Assembly (NCBI RefSeq): GCF_028475105.1 | Contig: NZ_CP116936.1 | Coordinates: 4,215,501-4,279,500, forward strand | Direction of reading: 5' to 3' | DNA: 64,000 nucleotides | Source: Micromonospora sp. LH3U1 | GTDB lineage: Bacteria; Actinomycetota; Actinomycetes; Mycobacteriales; Micromonosporaceae | Shown here: piece after piece, positions 16,596 to 26,072 of the stretch | Layout of the letters: the number at the start of each line of letters is the position of its first letter | How positions within the stretch are numbered: the stretch's first letter is position 1 | Program-made: the position numbers and the translations under genes | Notes under the pieces: generated by a model | What the model saw: only the letters and a program-made list of their open reading frames with translations | Told to the model about the DNA's origin: nothing | Database searches by the model: none

Positions 16596-16612
16596 GTTCT
16601 TCGTATACATTT
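16596..16612. promoter_or_regulatory. Putative GntR operator (CGTATACA) upstream of gntR
   Basis: The AT-rich stretch TTCTTCGTATACATTTG contains the palindrome GTATAC at 16603-16608. The same 8 bases CGTATACA, with matching flank TC-T, occur reversed in front of the ABC transporter operon at 24675-24682. FadR-subfamily regulators often bind short palindromes with a TA-rich centre. The site lies 35 nt upstream of the GntR start and 30 nt upstream of the divergent DUF1275 start, so it could control both. Confidence 0.6.
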
Positions 16613-16643
16613 GTCCCGGACACGTTCACGGAGAGGCGACCAG

Positions 16644-17324
16644 GTGGCTGAAGACCTACGGGACAAGCTCGGCGCGCAACACCTGCCGTTACGCGATCAG
16701 GTCCTCGCCGCGCTGCGGACCGCCATCATCGACGGCGACTACCTTCCCGGAGAACGGCTCACCGAGGACCGGCTGGCCGAGGACTTTGGCGTCTCCCGCA
16801 ACCCCGTCCGGGAGGCTCTGCGCGTCGTGGAGGCGGAGGGCTTCGTCGTGATCCTCCCCCGCCGGGGAGCTGTCGTCGCCTCACCGAGCAGCGGGACGAT
16901 CGCCGACATGTTCGCCGTCCGCGAGCGCCTGGAGACGCTGGCCGCCCGGCTGGCTGCCGAGCGGGCGACCGCAGCGGACGTGGCGGCCCTGCGCGCCCTG
17001 CTCGACCAGGGCCGCGAGGCGACGCAGCGGCAGGACCTGGCCCGGGTCGCCGAGCTGAACAGCGCACTCCACCTGCGCATCCTCCAGATCAGTGGAAACC
17101 CCTGGCTGTCGTCGATCGCCAAGTCGCTCTACCTCCATGTCCAGTGGGTCTTCCGGCTCGGCGCGGCGGAACGCGCACCACACTCGTGGGCCGAGCACAT
17201 CCAACTCGTCGACGCCATCGAGTCAGGTGACGGTGACCGCGCCGAGCGGGCCGCTCTCGACCACCTCGACGCGGCATCCGCCGCCGCCTACGAGAACGCC
17301 GAGGGCGGCTACGGCACCCGCTAA
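16644..17324 (+). CDS. GntR/FCD-family transcriptional regulator
   Basis: The N-terminal winged helix (LPLRDQVLAALRTAIIDGDY, LTEDRLAEDFGVSRNPVREA) is joined to an all-helical FCD effector domain (MFAVRERLETLAARLAAERA, LNSALHLRILQISGNPWLSS, then H in WAEHIQLVDAIESGD). FCD domains often bind carboxylates through a metal. GTG 16644 has GGAGAGG upstream and is the most likely start; a longer ATG start at 16548 would overlap the divergent DUF1275 gene. The 3' end overlaps the convergent ggt gene by 4 nt. Shared operators suggest it controls itself and the peptide transporter/ggt operon. Confidence 0.88.
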   Translation: MAEDLRDKLGAQHLPLRDQVLAALRTAIIDGDYLPGERLTEDRLAEDFGVSRNPVREALRVVEAEGFVVILPRRGAVVASPSSGTIADMFAVRERLETLAARLAAERATAADVAALRALLDQGREATQRQDLARVAELNSALHLRILQISGNPWLSSIAKSLYLHVQWVFRLGAAERAPHSWAEHIQLVDAIESGDGDRAERAALDHLDAASAAAYENAEGGYGTR

Positions 17325-19111
17325 CGGCCGCACGCGTAGCCCTGCATCCCCCGGGGGTTCGCACCGGCGGAGAGCACGCCCGTCGCCGGGTCGCGGGTCA
17401 CGGCGCAGAGCCGACCGAGGCTCCACCCGTCGACGACCCGCACCTCGTGCCCGTACGCCCGCAGGGCGGTCAGGACACCCTCGTCGAGCCGGTCCTCCAC
17501 CACCAGGACGCCGGGTTCCATGTCCCGTGGATAGAACGACCCCGGCAGGCTGACCGTGTGCCACGCCGGCGCGTCGATGGCCTCCTGCAGGGGTTGACCG
17601 CCGACGAGATGCCGCAGCAGGAACGGCAGCTGCCACTGGTCCTGCTGATCGCCGCCGGGTGTGCCGCACGCCAGCACCGGCACCCCGTCGCGGTGCACCA
17701 TCGTCGGGCTCAGCGTCGTACGCGGCCGACGGCCCGGTGCCAGCGATGAGGCGAGCCCCTCCTCCAGCCAGAACATCTGCAGCCGGCTGCCCAGCGGGAA
17801 GCCGAGCTCCGGAATCGTGGGCGAGCTCTGCAACCAGCCGCCACTCGGGGTCGCGGAGATCATGTTGCCCCAGCGGTCGACCACGTCCACGTGGCAGGTG
17901 TCGCCACGGGTCACCCCGTCCGCCTGCACCGTCGGCTCCCCCGTCGTCGGATCCGTCGGGTCGGCGCGACGCCCGGCACCGGGTCGGACGTGGGCCGGCA
18001 GGCGTGGCTGCGCCCCGTCGGGATGCCCCGGCCGCAGTTCCGCCGACGCGTGATCGCCGATCAGGGCCGCCCGCTCCCGCGCGTAATCCCGGGAGAGCAA
18101 CGCCTTGGCGGGCACGTCGGCGTCGTCGCCGTACCAGGCCTCCCGGTCGGCGAAGGCGAGCTTGAGTGCCTCGACCTGGGCGTGGACGCCCGTCGCGGTC
18201 CCCGGGTCGTACGCGCCGGGGTCGTCGAGCGCGTCGAGGGTGGCCAGTGCCTCCAGCAGCACCGGGCCCTGACCCCAGAACCCGGTCTTCGCCACCGAGT
18301 AGCCGTGCCAGTCGAGGGTGGCGGGCGCCTCCCAGGTCGCCGAGTACGCGGCCAGGTCGTCGCCGGTGACGAGCCCGGCATTCGGACGCCCGCTGGAGTC
18401 CTGGAACGGTTTCCTGCTGAACCGGTCGATCGCGTCGGCGACGAAACCCGTGCTCCAGGCCCGACGGGCGGCCTCGATCTGCGCCTCCCGGTCGGCGCCG
18501 GCCGCCTGCCCCGCCTCGACCAGCCGGCGCAGGGTGCCCGCGTACGCCGGGTTGGTGACCATCTCCCCGGCGGCCGGTGGCCGGCCGCCGCGCAGCCAGA
18601 GCGCGGCGGAGGTTGGCCAGTGTTCCTCGAACAACGACCGCACGGCGGCCACGGTGTCACCGACCCGGCCGACCAGCGGGTGGCCGGCGCCGGCGTAGCC
18701 GATCGCCGGCTCCAGCACCTCGGCGAGGGTGAGCGTGCCGTGCTCGCGCAGCAGCAGGAGCCAGGCGTCCACGGCACCGGGTACGGCGGCCGCGAGCGGC
18801 CCGGCCCCCGGGATGAGGTCCATCCCGAGGGACCGGAAGTGCGCGATGGTGGCGCCGGCCGGCGCGGGCCCCTGCCCGCACAGCACCTTCGGCCTCGGGT
18901 CCTGCGCGGTGGCCACGATGGCGGGCACCTCGCCGCCCGGCCCGTTCAGGTGCGGTTCGACGACGTGCAGGACGAACCCGGCGGTGACGGCGGCGTCGAA
19001 GGCGTTGCCCCCGCGTTCGAGGATGCCCATCGCCGCCTGGCTGGCGAGCCAGTGCGTCGAGGACACCATGCCGAAGGTGCCCTGCAGCGTGGGTCGGGTG
19101 GTGAACGTCAT
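17321..19111 (-). CDS. ggt: Gamma-glutamyltransferase family hydrolase (cytoplasmic type)
   Basis: This 596-residue Ntn-hydrolase proenzyme has N-terminal GMVSSTHWLASQAAMGILER and GGNAFDAAVTAG motifs. The predicted autocleavage nucleophile is T405 in RGDTCHVDVVDRWGNMISAT; after it come PGGDQQDQWQLPF and a substrate-loop-like ANPRGMQGYA. No signal peptide is visible, unlike periplasmic GGTs, so peptides would be cleaved after import. The start ATG 19111 overlaps the last ABC ATPase by 4 nt, making it the final gene of the uptake operon. It could hydrolyse gamma-glutamyl peptides such as glutathione, or act as a related acylase; the TC after the cleavage site differs from the more common TTH. 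Confidence 0.85.
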   Translation of the reverse strand: MTFTTRPTLQGTFGMVSSTHWLASQAAMGILERGGNAFDAAVTAGFVLHVVEPHLNGPGGEVPAIVATAQDPRPKVLCGQGPAPAGATIAHFRSLGMDLIPGAGPLAAAVPGAVDAWLLLLREHGTLTLAEVLEPAIGYAGAGHPLVGRVGDTVAAVRSLFEEHWPTSAALWLRGGRPPAAGEMVTNPAYAGTLRRLVEAGQAAGADREAQIEAARRAWSTGFVADAIDRFSRKPFQDSSGRPNAGLVTGDDLAAYSATWEAPATLDWHGYSVAKTGFWGQGPVLLEALATLDALDDPGAYDPGTATGVHAQVEALKLAFADREAWYGDDADVPAKALLSRDYARERAALIGDHASAELRPGHPDGAQPRLPAHVRPGAGRRADPTDPTTGEPTVQADGVTRGDTCHVDVVDRWGNMISATPSGGWLQSSPTIPELGFPLGSRLQMFWLEEGLASSLAPGRRPRTTLSPTMVHRDGVPVLACGTPGGDQQDQWQLPFLLRHLVGGQPLQEAIDAPAWHTVSLPGSFYPRDMEPGVLVVEDRLDEGVLTALRAYGHEVRVVDGWSLGRLCAVTRDPATGVLSAGANPRGMQGYACGR

Positions 19112-20105
19112 GACAGGACCTCACTCGGATCTGCGGTGCGAACGTCGGGGCCGGTGCCGTCCGACTGAACCAGGTGGCACGCGGCCATGCCGTCGCCGAT
19201 CGCCGTCTGCTCCGGCACCTCCGTCGCGCATCTGTCGAACGCGAGCGGGCACCGGGTACGGAACCGGCAGCCGGACGGCGGGTCGAGTGCGGACGGCAGG
19301 TCGTCGCCGAGCAGCACCGGCTGACGCTGCCGTTGGCGCACCGGGTCCGCCACCGGCGCGGCGGAGAGCAGTGCCTGCGTGTACGGGTGGGCGGGCCGGG
19401 CGAAGATCCGCTCGCGGGAGCCCTTCTCGACGAGTTGGCCCAGGTACATCACGGCGATGTCGTCGGCCAGGTACTCGACCGCCGACAGGTCATGGGTGAT
19501 GAAGAGGCAGGCGAACCCGATGTCGCGTTGCAGGTCGGCGAGGAGGTTGAGCACCGACGCCTGGACGGACACGTCGAGTGCGCTGGTGGGTTCGTCCGCG
19601 ATGAGCAGCATGGGCTCGGAGATCAGCGCCCGGGCGATGCTGACCCGTTGGCGTTGCCCACCGGACAGCTCGTGGGGGTAGCGACGCGCCACCTCGGCGC
19701 GCAGGCCCACCCGTTCGAGTTGCGGAGCGACGCGGGCGTCCCGGTCGCGCCGTGAGATCCGCTTACCGGCCAGCCGCAGAGGCTCGGCCACGATCTCGCC
19801 CACCAACATGCGCGGGTCCAGTGACGCGGCCGGGTCCTGGAAGACGATCGACACCGCGCTGCGGTGTGGGCGCAGTCGCCGTCGGGACAGATGGGTGACG
19901 TCCGTGCCGGCGATCCGGACCGTCCCCGCGGTCGGCTCGACGAGCCGCACCACGCATCGGCCCACGGTCGACTTCCCGGAACCGCTCTCCCCCACCAGGG
20001 CCGTGACCCGGCCTCTCGGGATCGTCAGGGACACTCCGTCCACGGCGCGTACCGGGCCGAAGTGCATCACCAGGTCCTCGATCTCCAGGGCGTTCGGCTG
20101 CGGCG

Positions 20106-20109
<4 letters not shown>
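19108..20109 (-). CDS. Oligopeptide/dipeptide ABC transporter ATPase (DppF/OppF type)
   Basis: Walker A is VGESGSGKSTVGR, the signature is LSGGQRQRVSIARAL and Walker B is LLIADEPTSALD. The C-terminal oligopeptide-transporter extension has CRFRTRCPLAFDRCATEVPE with cysteines typical of Opp/Dpp ATPases. ATG 20109 follows GGAGGCGAACCG; the longer open frame upstream overlaps the DppD-like gene and was dropped. It overlaps the ATPase before it and ggt after it by 4 nt each. Confidence 0.92.
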
Positions 20110-21115
<1,006 letters not shown>

Positions 21116-21119
<4 letters not shown>

Positions 21120-22000
21120 CGCCGGTCTCCCTTCGGGTCGAGGGCGTCGCGGAGGGCATCACCGAAGACGTTGAACGCCAGTGCCAGACCCATGATCACG
21201 ACGCCGGGGAGGACCGCGGCCCACGGTGCCCGGGCAGCGAACTGCTGGGCGGTGGCCAACATGGTGCCCAGACTGGGCGCCGGTGGCTGGATGCCGAGGC
21301 CGAGGAACGACAGCACCGCCTCGCCGAGGATCGCGGCCGGGATCGCGACCGTGGCCTGCACCAGGATCACCGACGTCGCGTTCGGCAGGATGTGCCGGGC
21401 CAGCACCCACAGGTCACTCGCCCCGTCCACGACGGCTGCCGCGACGAAGTCCAGCGACTTGAGGCGCAGCGTGTCCGAGCGGACGACCCGGATCACCCCG
21501 GGGATCTGGGCGATGCCGATGGCCACCGCGGCGTTGCCGAGGCTGGCTCCCCGGATGGCCGCCAGCCCCACCGCCATGATCAGGAACGGGAACGCCAGCA
21601 GCAGGTCGGTGAAGCGCGAGATCACGGCGTCCCACGCCCGGAAGTAACCGGCCGCGAGCCCGAGTGGCACCCCGATGACCAGGGAGGTCGCCACCGCCAG
21701 GAGCCCCACCTGCAACGACGCCCGCGCACCGAGCATGATGCGGGAGAGGACGTCCCGACCGAGGTCGTCGGTGCCGAGCACGTGCCCGGGGGTGCCGGGA
21801 GGTGCGAACGTACGGGCGAAGTCGGTCTGGTCGACGGAGTAGGGCGAGATCCACGGCGAGAGCAGCGCGATGACGGCCGCCAGCGCGAGCACGACGAAGC
21901 TCACGACGGCGAGCGGGTTGCGGCGCAACCGCCGCAGCACGCGTGTTCGCCGGGTGATGCTGACGCCGGTCTCCGCCATCGGTACGGTGAGGACGGTCAT
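21116..22000 (-). CDS. Peptide ABC transporter permease (DppC type)
   Basis: This 294-residue permease has an N-terminal cytosolic segment, a first helix (NPLAVVSFVVLALAAVIALL) and the DppC-type loop FAPPGTPGHVLGTDDLGRDV. The EAA-like loop ADFV-type sequence SLDFVAAAVVDGASDLWVLA leads into HILPNATSVILVQ. Five to six helices in total. Start and stop overlap its neighbours by 4 nt, in keeping with a coupled operon. Confidence 0.92.
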
Positions 22001-22953
22001 GCCGGATCTCCCGTCACCCGGATCCGTGGATCAATGACCGAGTAGAGCAGATCCACGAAGAAGTTGATCACAATGTAGGCCGTCGCGGTGAGCAGGACGA
22101 CGGCCTGGATCACCGGGTAGTCCCGTTGGAACACCGCGTCGATGGTCATCTTGCCGAAGCCCGGCAGCCCGAAGATCTGCTCGGTGACGACCGCGCCCGA
22201 GATCAGGCCGCCGAGTTGGAGGCCCACGACGGTCACCACCACGATGAGGCTGTTCCGCAGGGCGTGCCGGGTGATGACAGCGCGCGGTCGCAGACCCTTC
22301 GCCTTCGCCGTACGCACGTAGTCGGAGGAGAGCGAGTCCAGCATGGCCGACCGGGTCTGCCGCATGATGATGGCGGCGAGGCCGGTCCCGAGGATCACCG
22401 CCGGCAGGACGATGTGGTGCAGGTTGTCCACCGGATCCTCCAGGATCGGCACGAAGCCGGAGGCGGGGAACAGCCCGGTCGCCACGGACAGGTAGAGGAT
22501 CGCGAGCAGCCCGAGCCAGAAGTGCGGCACCGACAGGCCGATCAGGGCCAGGCCGTTGGCCAACCACTCCGCGGGGCGCCCGCGGCGCACGGCCGCGAGC
22601 ACCCCGGCGCCGACGCCGAGCGCCGTGGCGATGAGGATGGCCAGGACGGCGAGTTCGACGGTGACCGGCAGGGCCGTCGTGAGCATCGACGAGACCGGTG
22701 TTCCGGTACGGATCGACACTCCGAAGTCGCCCTGCGCCATGCGCTCCACGTACTGCGCGAACTGCAGTGGCAGCGGCTGGTCCAGCCCGTAGTGGTGACG
22801 AATGGCCTCCAGCGCCTCCGGTGACCGGTCCTCCCCCGCCAGCGCGAGGGCCGGATCACCGGGGAGCGCCCGGACACCGAAGAACACCACGATCGTCGAC
22901 AACAGCAGGGTCAGCGCCGACTGCCAGGCGCGGGTGAGGAGATACCGGGCCAC
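21997..22953 (-). CDS. Peptide ABC transporter permease (DppB type)
   Basis: This 318-residue permease of the DppB group has N-terminal RYLLTRAWQSALTLLLSTIV, VFFGVRALPGDPALALAGE and the conserved loop SDYVRTAKAKGLRPRAVITR followed by HALRNSLIVVVTVVG. Six helices are visible. The start is GTG 22953, 6 nt after the solute-binding protein stop. Confidence 0.92.
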   Translation of the reverse strand: MARYLLTRAWQSALTLLLSTIVVFFGVRALPGDPALALAGEDRSPEALEAIRHHYGLDQPLPLQFAQYVERMAQGDFGVSIRTGTPVSSMLTTALPVTVELAVLAILIATALGVGAGVLAAVRRGRPAEWLANGLALIGLSVPHFWLGLLAILYLSVATGLFPASGFVPILEDPVDNLHHIVLPAVILGTGLAAIIMRQTRSAMLDSLSSDYVRTAKAKGLRPRAVITRHALRNSLIVVVTVVGLQLGGLISGAVVTEQIFGLPGFGKMTIDAVFQRDYPVIQAVVLLTATAYIVINFFVDLLYSVIDPRIRVTGDPA

Positions 22954-22959
22954 GGCGCC

Positions 22960-24636
22960 CTACTTGGTGAAACCGGCGAAGGCCGCGCGGATCACGCCGT
23001 CCGGGAACACCTGCAAGCCCTGGATCTGCTTGCTGACGGCGGTCAGGTTCCGCTGCCGGTAGAGGTAGATCAGCGCGTCGTCCTGCTGGAGCAGCGCGAC
23101 CGCCTGCCCGTACAGCTTCTTGCGCTCCTCGACGTCGCCGGCCTGGCGGGCCTGGGTCAGCAGGGTGTCGAGCTGGGGGTTGCTGTAGCCCGAGACGTTC
23201 TGGCTGGCCCCGGTGCCGACGAAGTTCGTGATGTTGGCGTCCGGGTCGATCCGTCCGCTCCAGCCCAGCTGCAGCAGCTCGAAGTTGCCGCGGTCCTGCT
23301 CGTCGAGGAGCGACGAGTACTCCACGGGGTTGATCTTCAGTTCGAATCCGCCGTCCTTGACCATGGACTGCAGCGCCTGCGCGAGGCGCAGCGTGTCGGG
23401 CGTGTTCGACGCGAGCATCGTGACCGCGTACGGCGTCTGCACGCCCGCCTCGGCCAGCAACTGCTTGGCCTTGGCGGGGTCGTGCGCCGGGCAGTTCTGC
23501 GCCTCGGGGGACGAGAACGGGCTCGCGGGCGAGATGGGTGAGCAGGCAGCGGTGTGGACGCCGTTGAAGACGGCGCCGACCAGGGCCTTGCGGTCGATGG
23601 CGTGCTCGAAGGCCTGCCGCACCTTGGCGTTCTGCGCGAGAGGGCGGTTGATCGGCTTGGGTGCGGTGCCGACACCGTCCACGTTGCCGATGTTGATGGT
23701 GAGGCCCTGGTAGCCGAGGGACTGCGACTGCAGGACGGAGAGCGAGGCGTCCTGCCGCAGGGAGCCGACGTCCTGGGTGGAGACGCTGTCGGCGACCTGC
23801 GCGTCGCCGGAGCGCAGGTTGGCGGCGCGGATGCTCGCGTCGCTGAGGATTCGCCACGAGATGGCCTCGAGGTGGACCTTGTTCGCCTCGTAGTAGTTCG
23901 GGTCCTTCACGACGTCGATCGAGTTCTGCGGCACCCGCTTGGCGAACTTGAACGGGCCGACGCAGACCGGCGCCGAGGCGAAGTCGTCGCCGAGGCTCTG
24001 CAACGCCTTGGCGCTCATGACCATGCCGGCCCGGTCGGCGAGGGCACCGAGCAGGGGCGCGAACGGCTGCTTCAGGCGGAGGACGACGGTCTGCGCGTCA
24101 GGGGTGTCGACGCCGTCGATGGGACCGAGTTCGCTCTTGCGCGCGGACCGGGCGTTGGTGAGGTGTCGCTGCAGGGTGGCCTTCACCGCGGCCGAGTCGA
24201 ACGCCGTCCCGTCCGCGAAGCGCACGCCCTGACGCAGCGCAATGGTCACCGTCCGGCCGTCGCTGCTCGTGGTGGGCAGGGCGGTCGCGAGCTGCGGTAC
24301 GACCTGCGCCTGTTCGTTGACGTCGTAGAGCTTCTGGCACATCGCCTGGAAGACATAGCGGGAGTAGAGGCTCCTCGACAGCGTCGGGTCCAGCGCGTCG
24401 GGCTCTGCGGAGAGGGCGATGACCAGTTTGCCGCCCTGCTTGACGGCGGCGGGGTCCGCCGGCGTACCGAAGGAATCTTGCCCGGCCGACTGGTTGTCGC
24501 CGGGTTGGTCGCCGCTACCGCCGTTCGACACCGGTGAGCAGGCAACGACCGTGCAGACAGCAGCGGCCGCCGCCACGGCGGCCCGGAGTACACGGCGGCG
24601 AAGCGGGCTCGTTTCGCTGACGGAGAGGTTCGTCAT
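22960..24636 (-). CDS. Peptide ABC transporter solute-binding lipoprotein (SBP family 5)
   Basis: This 558-residue protein has an Arg-rich N terminus, hydrophobic core and lipobox VVAC with acylated C33, then a Ser/Gly linker. The mature part has family 5 features: LVIALSAEPDALDPTLSRSL, then DGRTVTIALRQGVRFADGT and INRPLAQNAKVRQAFEHAID. It would capture the peptide outside the membrane for the DppBCDF-like system. ATG 24636 has GAGGAG upstream. First gene of the operon ending in ggt; the GTATAC palindrome is 40 nt upstream. Confidence 0.9.
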   Translation of the reverse strand: MTNLSVSETSPLRRRVLRAAVAAAAAVCTVVACSPVSNGGSGDQPGDNQSAGQDSFGTPADPAAVKQGGKLVIALSAEPDALDPTLSRSLYSRYVFQAMCQKLYDVNEQAQVVPQLATALPTTSSDGRTVTIALRQGVRFADGTAFDSAAVKATLQRHLTNARSARKSELGPIDGVDTPDAQTVVLRLKQPFAPLLGALADRAGMVMSAKALQSLGDDFASAPVCVGPFKFAKRVPQNSIDVVKDPNYYEANKVHLEAISWRILSDASIRAANLRSGDAQVADSVSTQDVGSLRQDASLSVLQSQSLGYQGLTINIGNVDGVGTAPKPINRPLAQNAKVRQAFEHAIDRKALVGAVFNGVHTAACSPISPASPFSSPEAQNCPAHDPAKAKQLLAEAGVQTPYAVTMLASNTPDTLRLAQALQSMVKDGGFELKINPVEYSSLLDEQDRGNFELLQLGWSGRIDPDANITNFVGTGASQNVSGYSNPQLDTLLTQARQAGDVEERKKLYGQAVALLQQDDALIYLYRQRNLTAVSKQIQGLQVFPDGVIRAAFAGFTK

Positions 24637-24667
24637 GGAGAGCTCCTCGAGTGGGCGATTCGGGGAG

Positions 24668-24688
24668 CGTATGTTGTATACGATGACC
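24668..24688. promoter_or_regulatory. Putative GntR operator (TGTATACG) upstream of the peptide transporter operon
   Basis: The palindrome GTATAC lies at 24676-24681. Read on the minus strand the context is GTCATCGTATACAACA, sharing TC-TCGTATACA with the site before the GntR gene at 16596-16612. It lies about 40-50 nt upstream of the binding-protein start, in the expected promoter region, so a repressor bound there would block the whole operon. Confidence 0.6.
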
Positions 24689-24761
24689 GCCGCAAGACCT
24701 CCACGAATGACTCTCGAGGCACCCCGCGCAGGCCTGCACCATGGGCGAACCCGGCCCAGGA

Positions 24762-25949
24762 TCAGCCGGCGGGCCGCGCCCGACTGCCCCGGAAGAGGCT
24801 GAGCAGGACGACCAGAGCGAGCACCGCCACCACCGCGCTGAAGATCTCGCCAGCGGGACGCAGCCCGATCGTCTGAATCAGCAGGCCGACCCCGACCGCG
24901 GGCACGCCGAGCATGGCGAACAGGATGGCGAAGAAGGTCGACACGGCCTCGGCCTGGTGCTGCGGCGCGGTCTTCATCGTGATCGTCGCGATGCCGTCGC
25001 CGACCGCGACCCCGGACGCCACCCCGATGATCGCCGCGCTGATCATCAGCGTCGCCAGCAGCGCCATCCACATGCTGAACGCGAGCAGGCCGGCCCCCAC
25101 GATCAGGCCGGCGCAGGCGCTGGCCAGCGCGGCGCGCGAGGCCAGGACGCGGGTCAGCAACTGACCGAACGCGGCACCGGCGAAGGCCACGAAGACCACC
25201 AGCGCGGCCCGTGTGTGAGAGGTCTCGTGCAGGACCATGCCGAGGAACAACCCGCTCACCGACGTGAGCACCCCGAGAGCGGCGAAGCCCGCCCCGCCGG
25301 TGATCGCGGAGCGGACGAAGGCGCCGCGAATGTCCGCCGGCACGTACAACCGTTGCACTCGTAGGGTCACCGGCGAGCGCTCCCGCACCGTCTCCGGTAC
25401 GCCGCGCAGCGCGATGATCGCGATCACCGCCAGGACCAGCACGATGGCCCAGGGCAGGCGAAGCGGGTCGGGCGCCACGTCCGACACGATCCCGGCCAGC
25501 AGAGTGCCGGTGGCGAGACCACCGAGGTTCGCGAAGATCGACACGGTGGCGGCTCGTTTCGGATGCCGCGGGCTGATCAACTCTGCCAGCGCCGCGGTAG
25601 CCGCGCCGATGATCAGCGCGGCGGAGAACCCGGCGAGGATCCGACCCACCACGATCATCGCCAGGTCCACGGCAGCCAGGAAGACAGCGTCCGCGGCGAC
25701 GGAGAGGAGCAACGCCGCGAGGATGACCGGACGCCGGCCGATCTGGTCGGAGAGCCGACCGAAGACCAGCAGCCCGACGACCACGCCCAGCGCGTACAAC
25801 GCGTAGACCACGGTCACGGTCAACGACGAGAAGCCGAACTCCATCTCGTAGAGCGGGTAGAGCGGGGTCGGCACGGTGGTGCCCACGAGCGTGATCCAGA
25901 AGGCGAACGCGACCCGCACCGCGCCGGACGTGGAACTGGACCGTGTCAC
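24762..25949 (-). CDS. MFS transporter (12 helices)
   Basis: This 395-residue major facilitator has the loop 2-3 motif GRLSDQIGRRPVILAALLLS and a second-half repeat; about twelve hydrophobic segments are visible. The sequence TLVGTTVPTPLYPLYEMEFG near the first helix is typical of a subgroup of drug/metabolite exporters. It ends 74 nt before the GTATAC site of the peptide operon on the same strand and is probably a separate transcription unit. Substrate unknown. Confidence 0.85.
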   Translation of the reverse strand: MTRSSSTSGAVRVAFAFWITLVGTTVPTPLYPLYEMEFGFSSLTVTVVYALYALGVVVGLLVFGRLSDQIGRRPVILAALLLSVAADAVFLAAVDLAMIVVGRILAGFSAALIIGAATAALAELISPRHPKRAATVSIFANLGGLATGTLLAGIVSDVAPDPLRLPWAIVLVLAVIAIIALRGVPETVRERSPVTLRVQRLYVPADIRGAFVRSAITGGAGFAALGVLTSVSGLFLGMVLHETSHTRAALVVFVAFAGAAFGQLLTRVLASRAALASACAGLIVGAGLLAFSMWMALLATLMISAAIIGVASGVAVGDGIATITMKTAPQHQAEAVSTFFAILFAMLGVPAVGVGLLIQTIGLRPAGEIFSAVVAVLALVVLLSLFRGSRARPAG

Positions 25950-26026
25950 TCGTACAGCTTGGGTCTCGGTCCTGATCTGAGGTGCGGTAAACGGACCTAA
26001 ACGCCCGCATCAGGTGGCGCGCGGGT

Positions 26027-26067
26027 CGCGGTGGGAAGCGGCTCTCGGCGAACCGCCTCCCACCGCG
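26027..26067 (-). terminator. Strong hairpin terminator after the GH2 gene
   Basis: Inverted repeat: CGCGGTGGGA-A-GCGG (26027-26041) pairs with CCGC-C-TCCCACCGCG (26053-26067), giving 14 pairs with one internal mismatch and an 11-nt loop. It lies just after the GH2 stop (26073) in the direction of that gene. No T-run follows, as is common in high-GC actinobacteria. It separates the GH2 gene from the MFS promoter. Confidence 0.75.
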
Positions 26068-26072
26068 TACTC

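Noticed and set aside
24637..26010. In-frame extension of the peptide-binding protein upstream to 26010
   Set aside because: The extension overlaps the MFS gene in another frame; the lipoprotein signal and SD fix the start at 24636.
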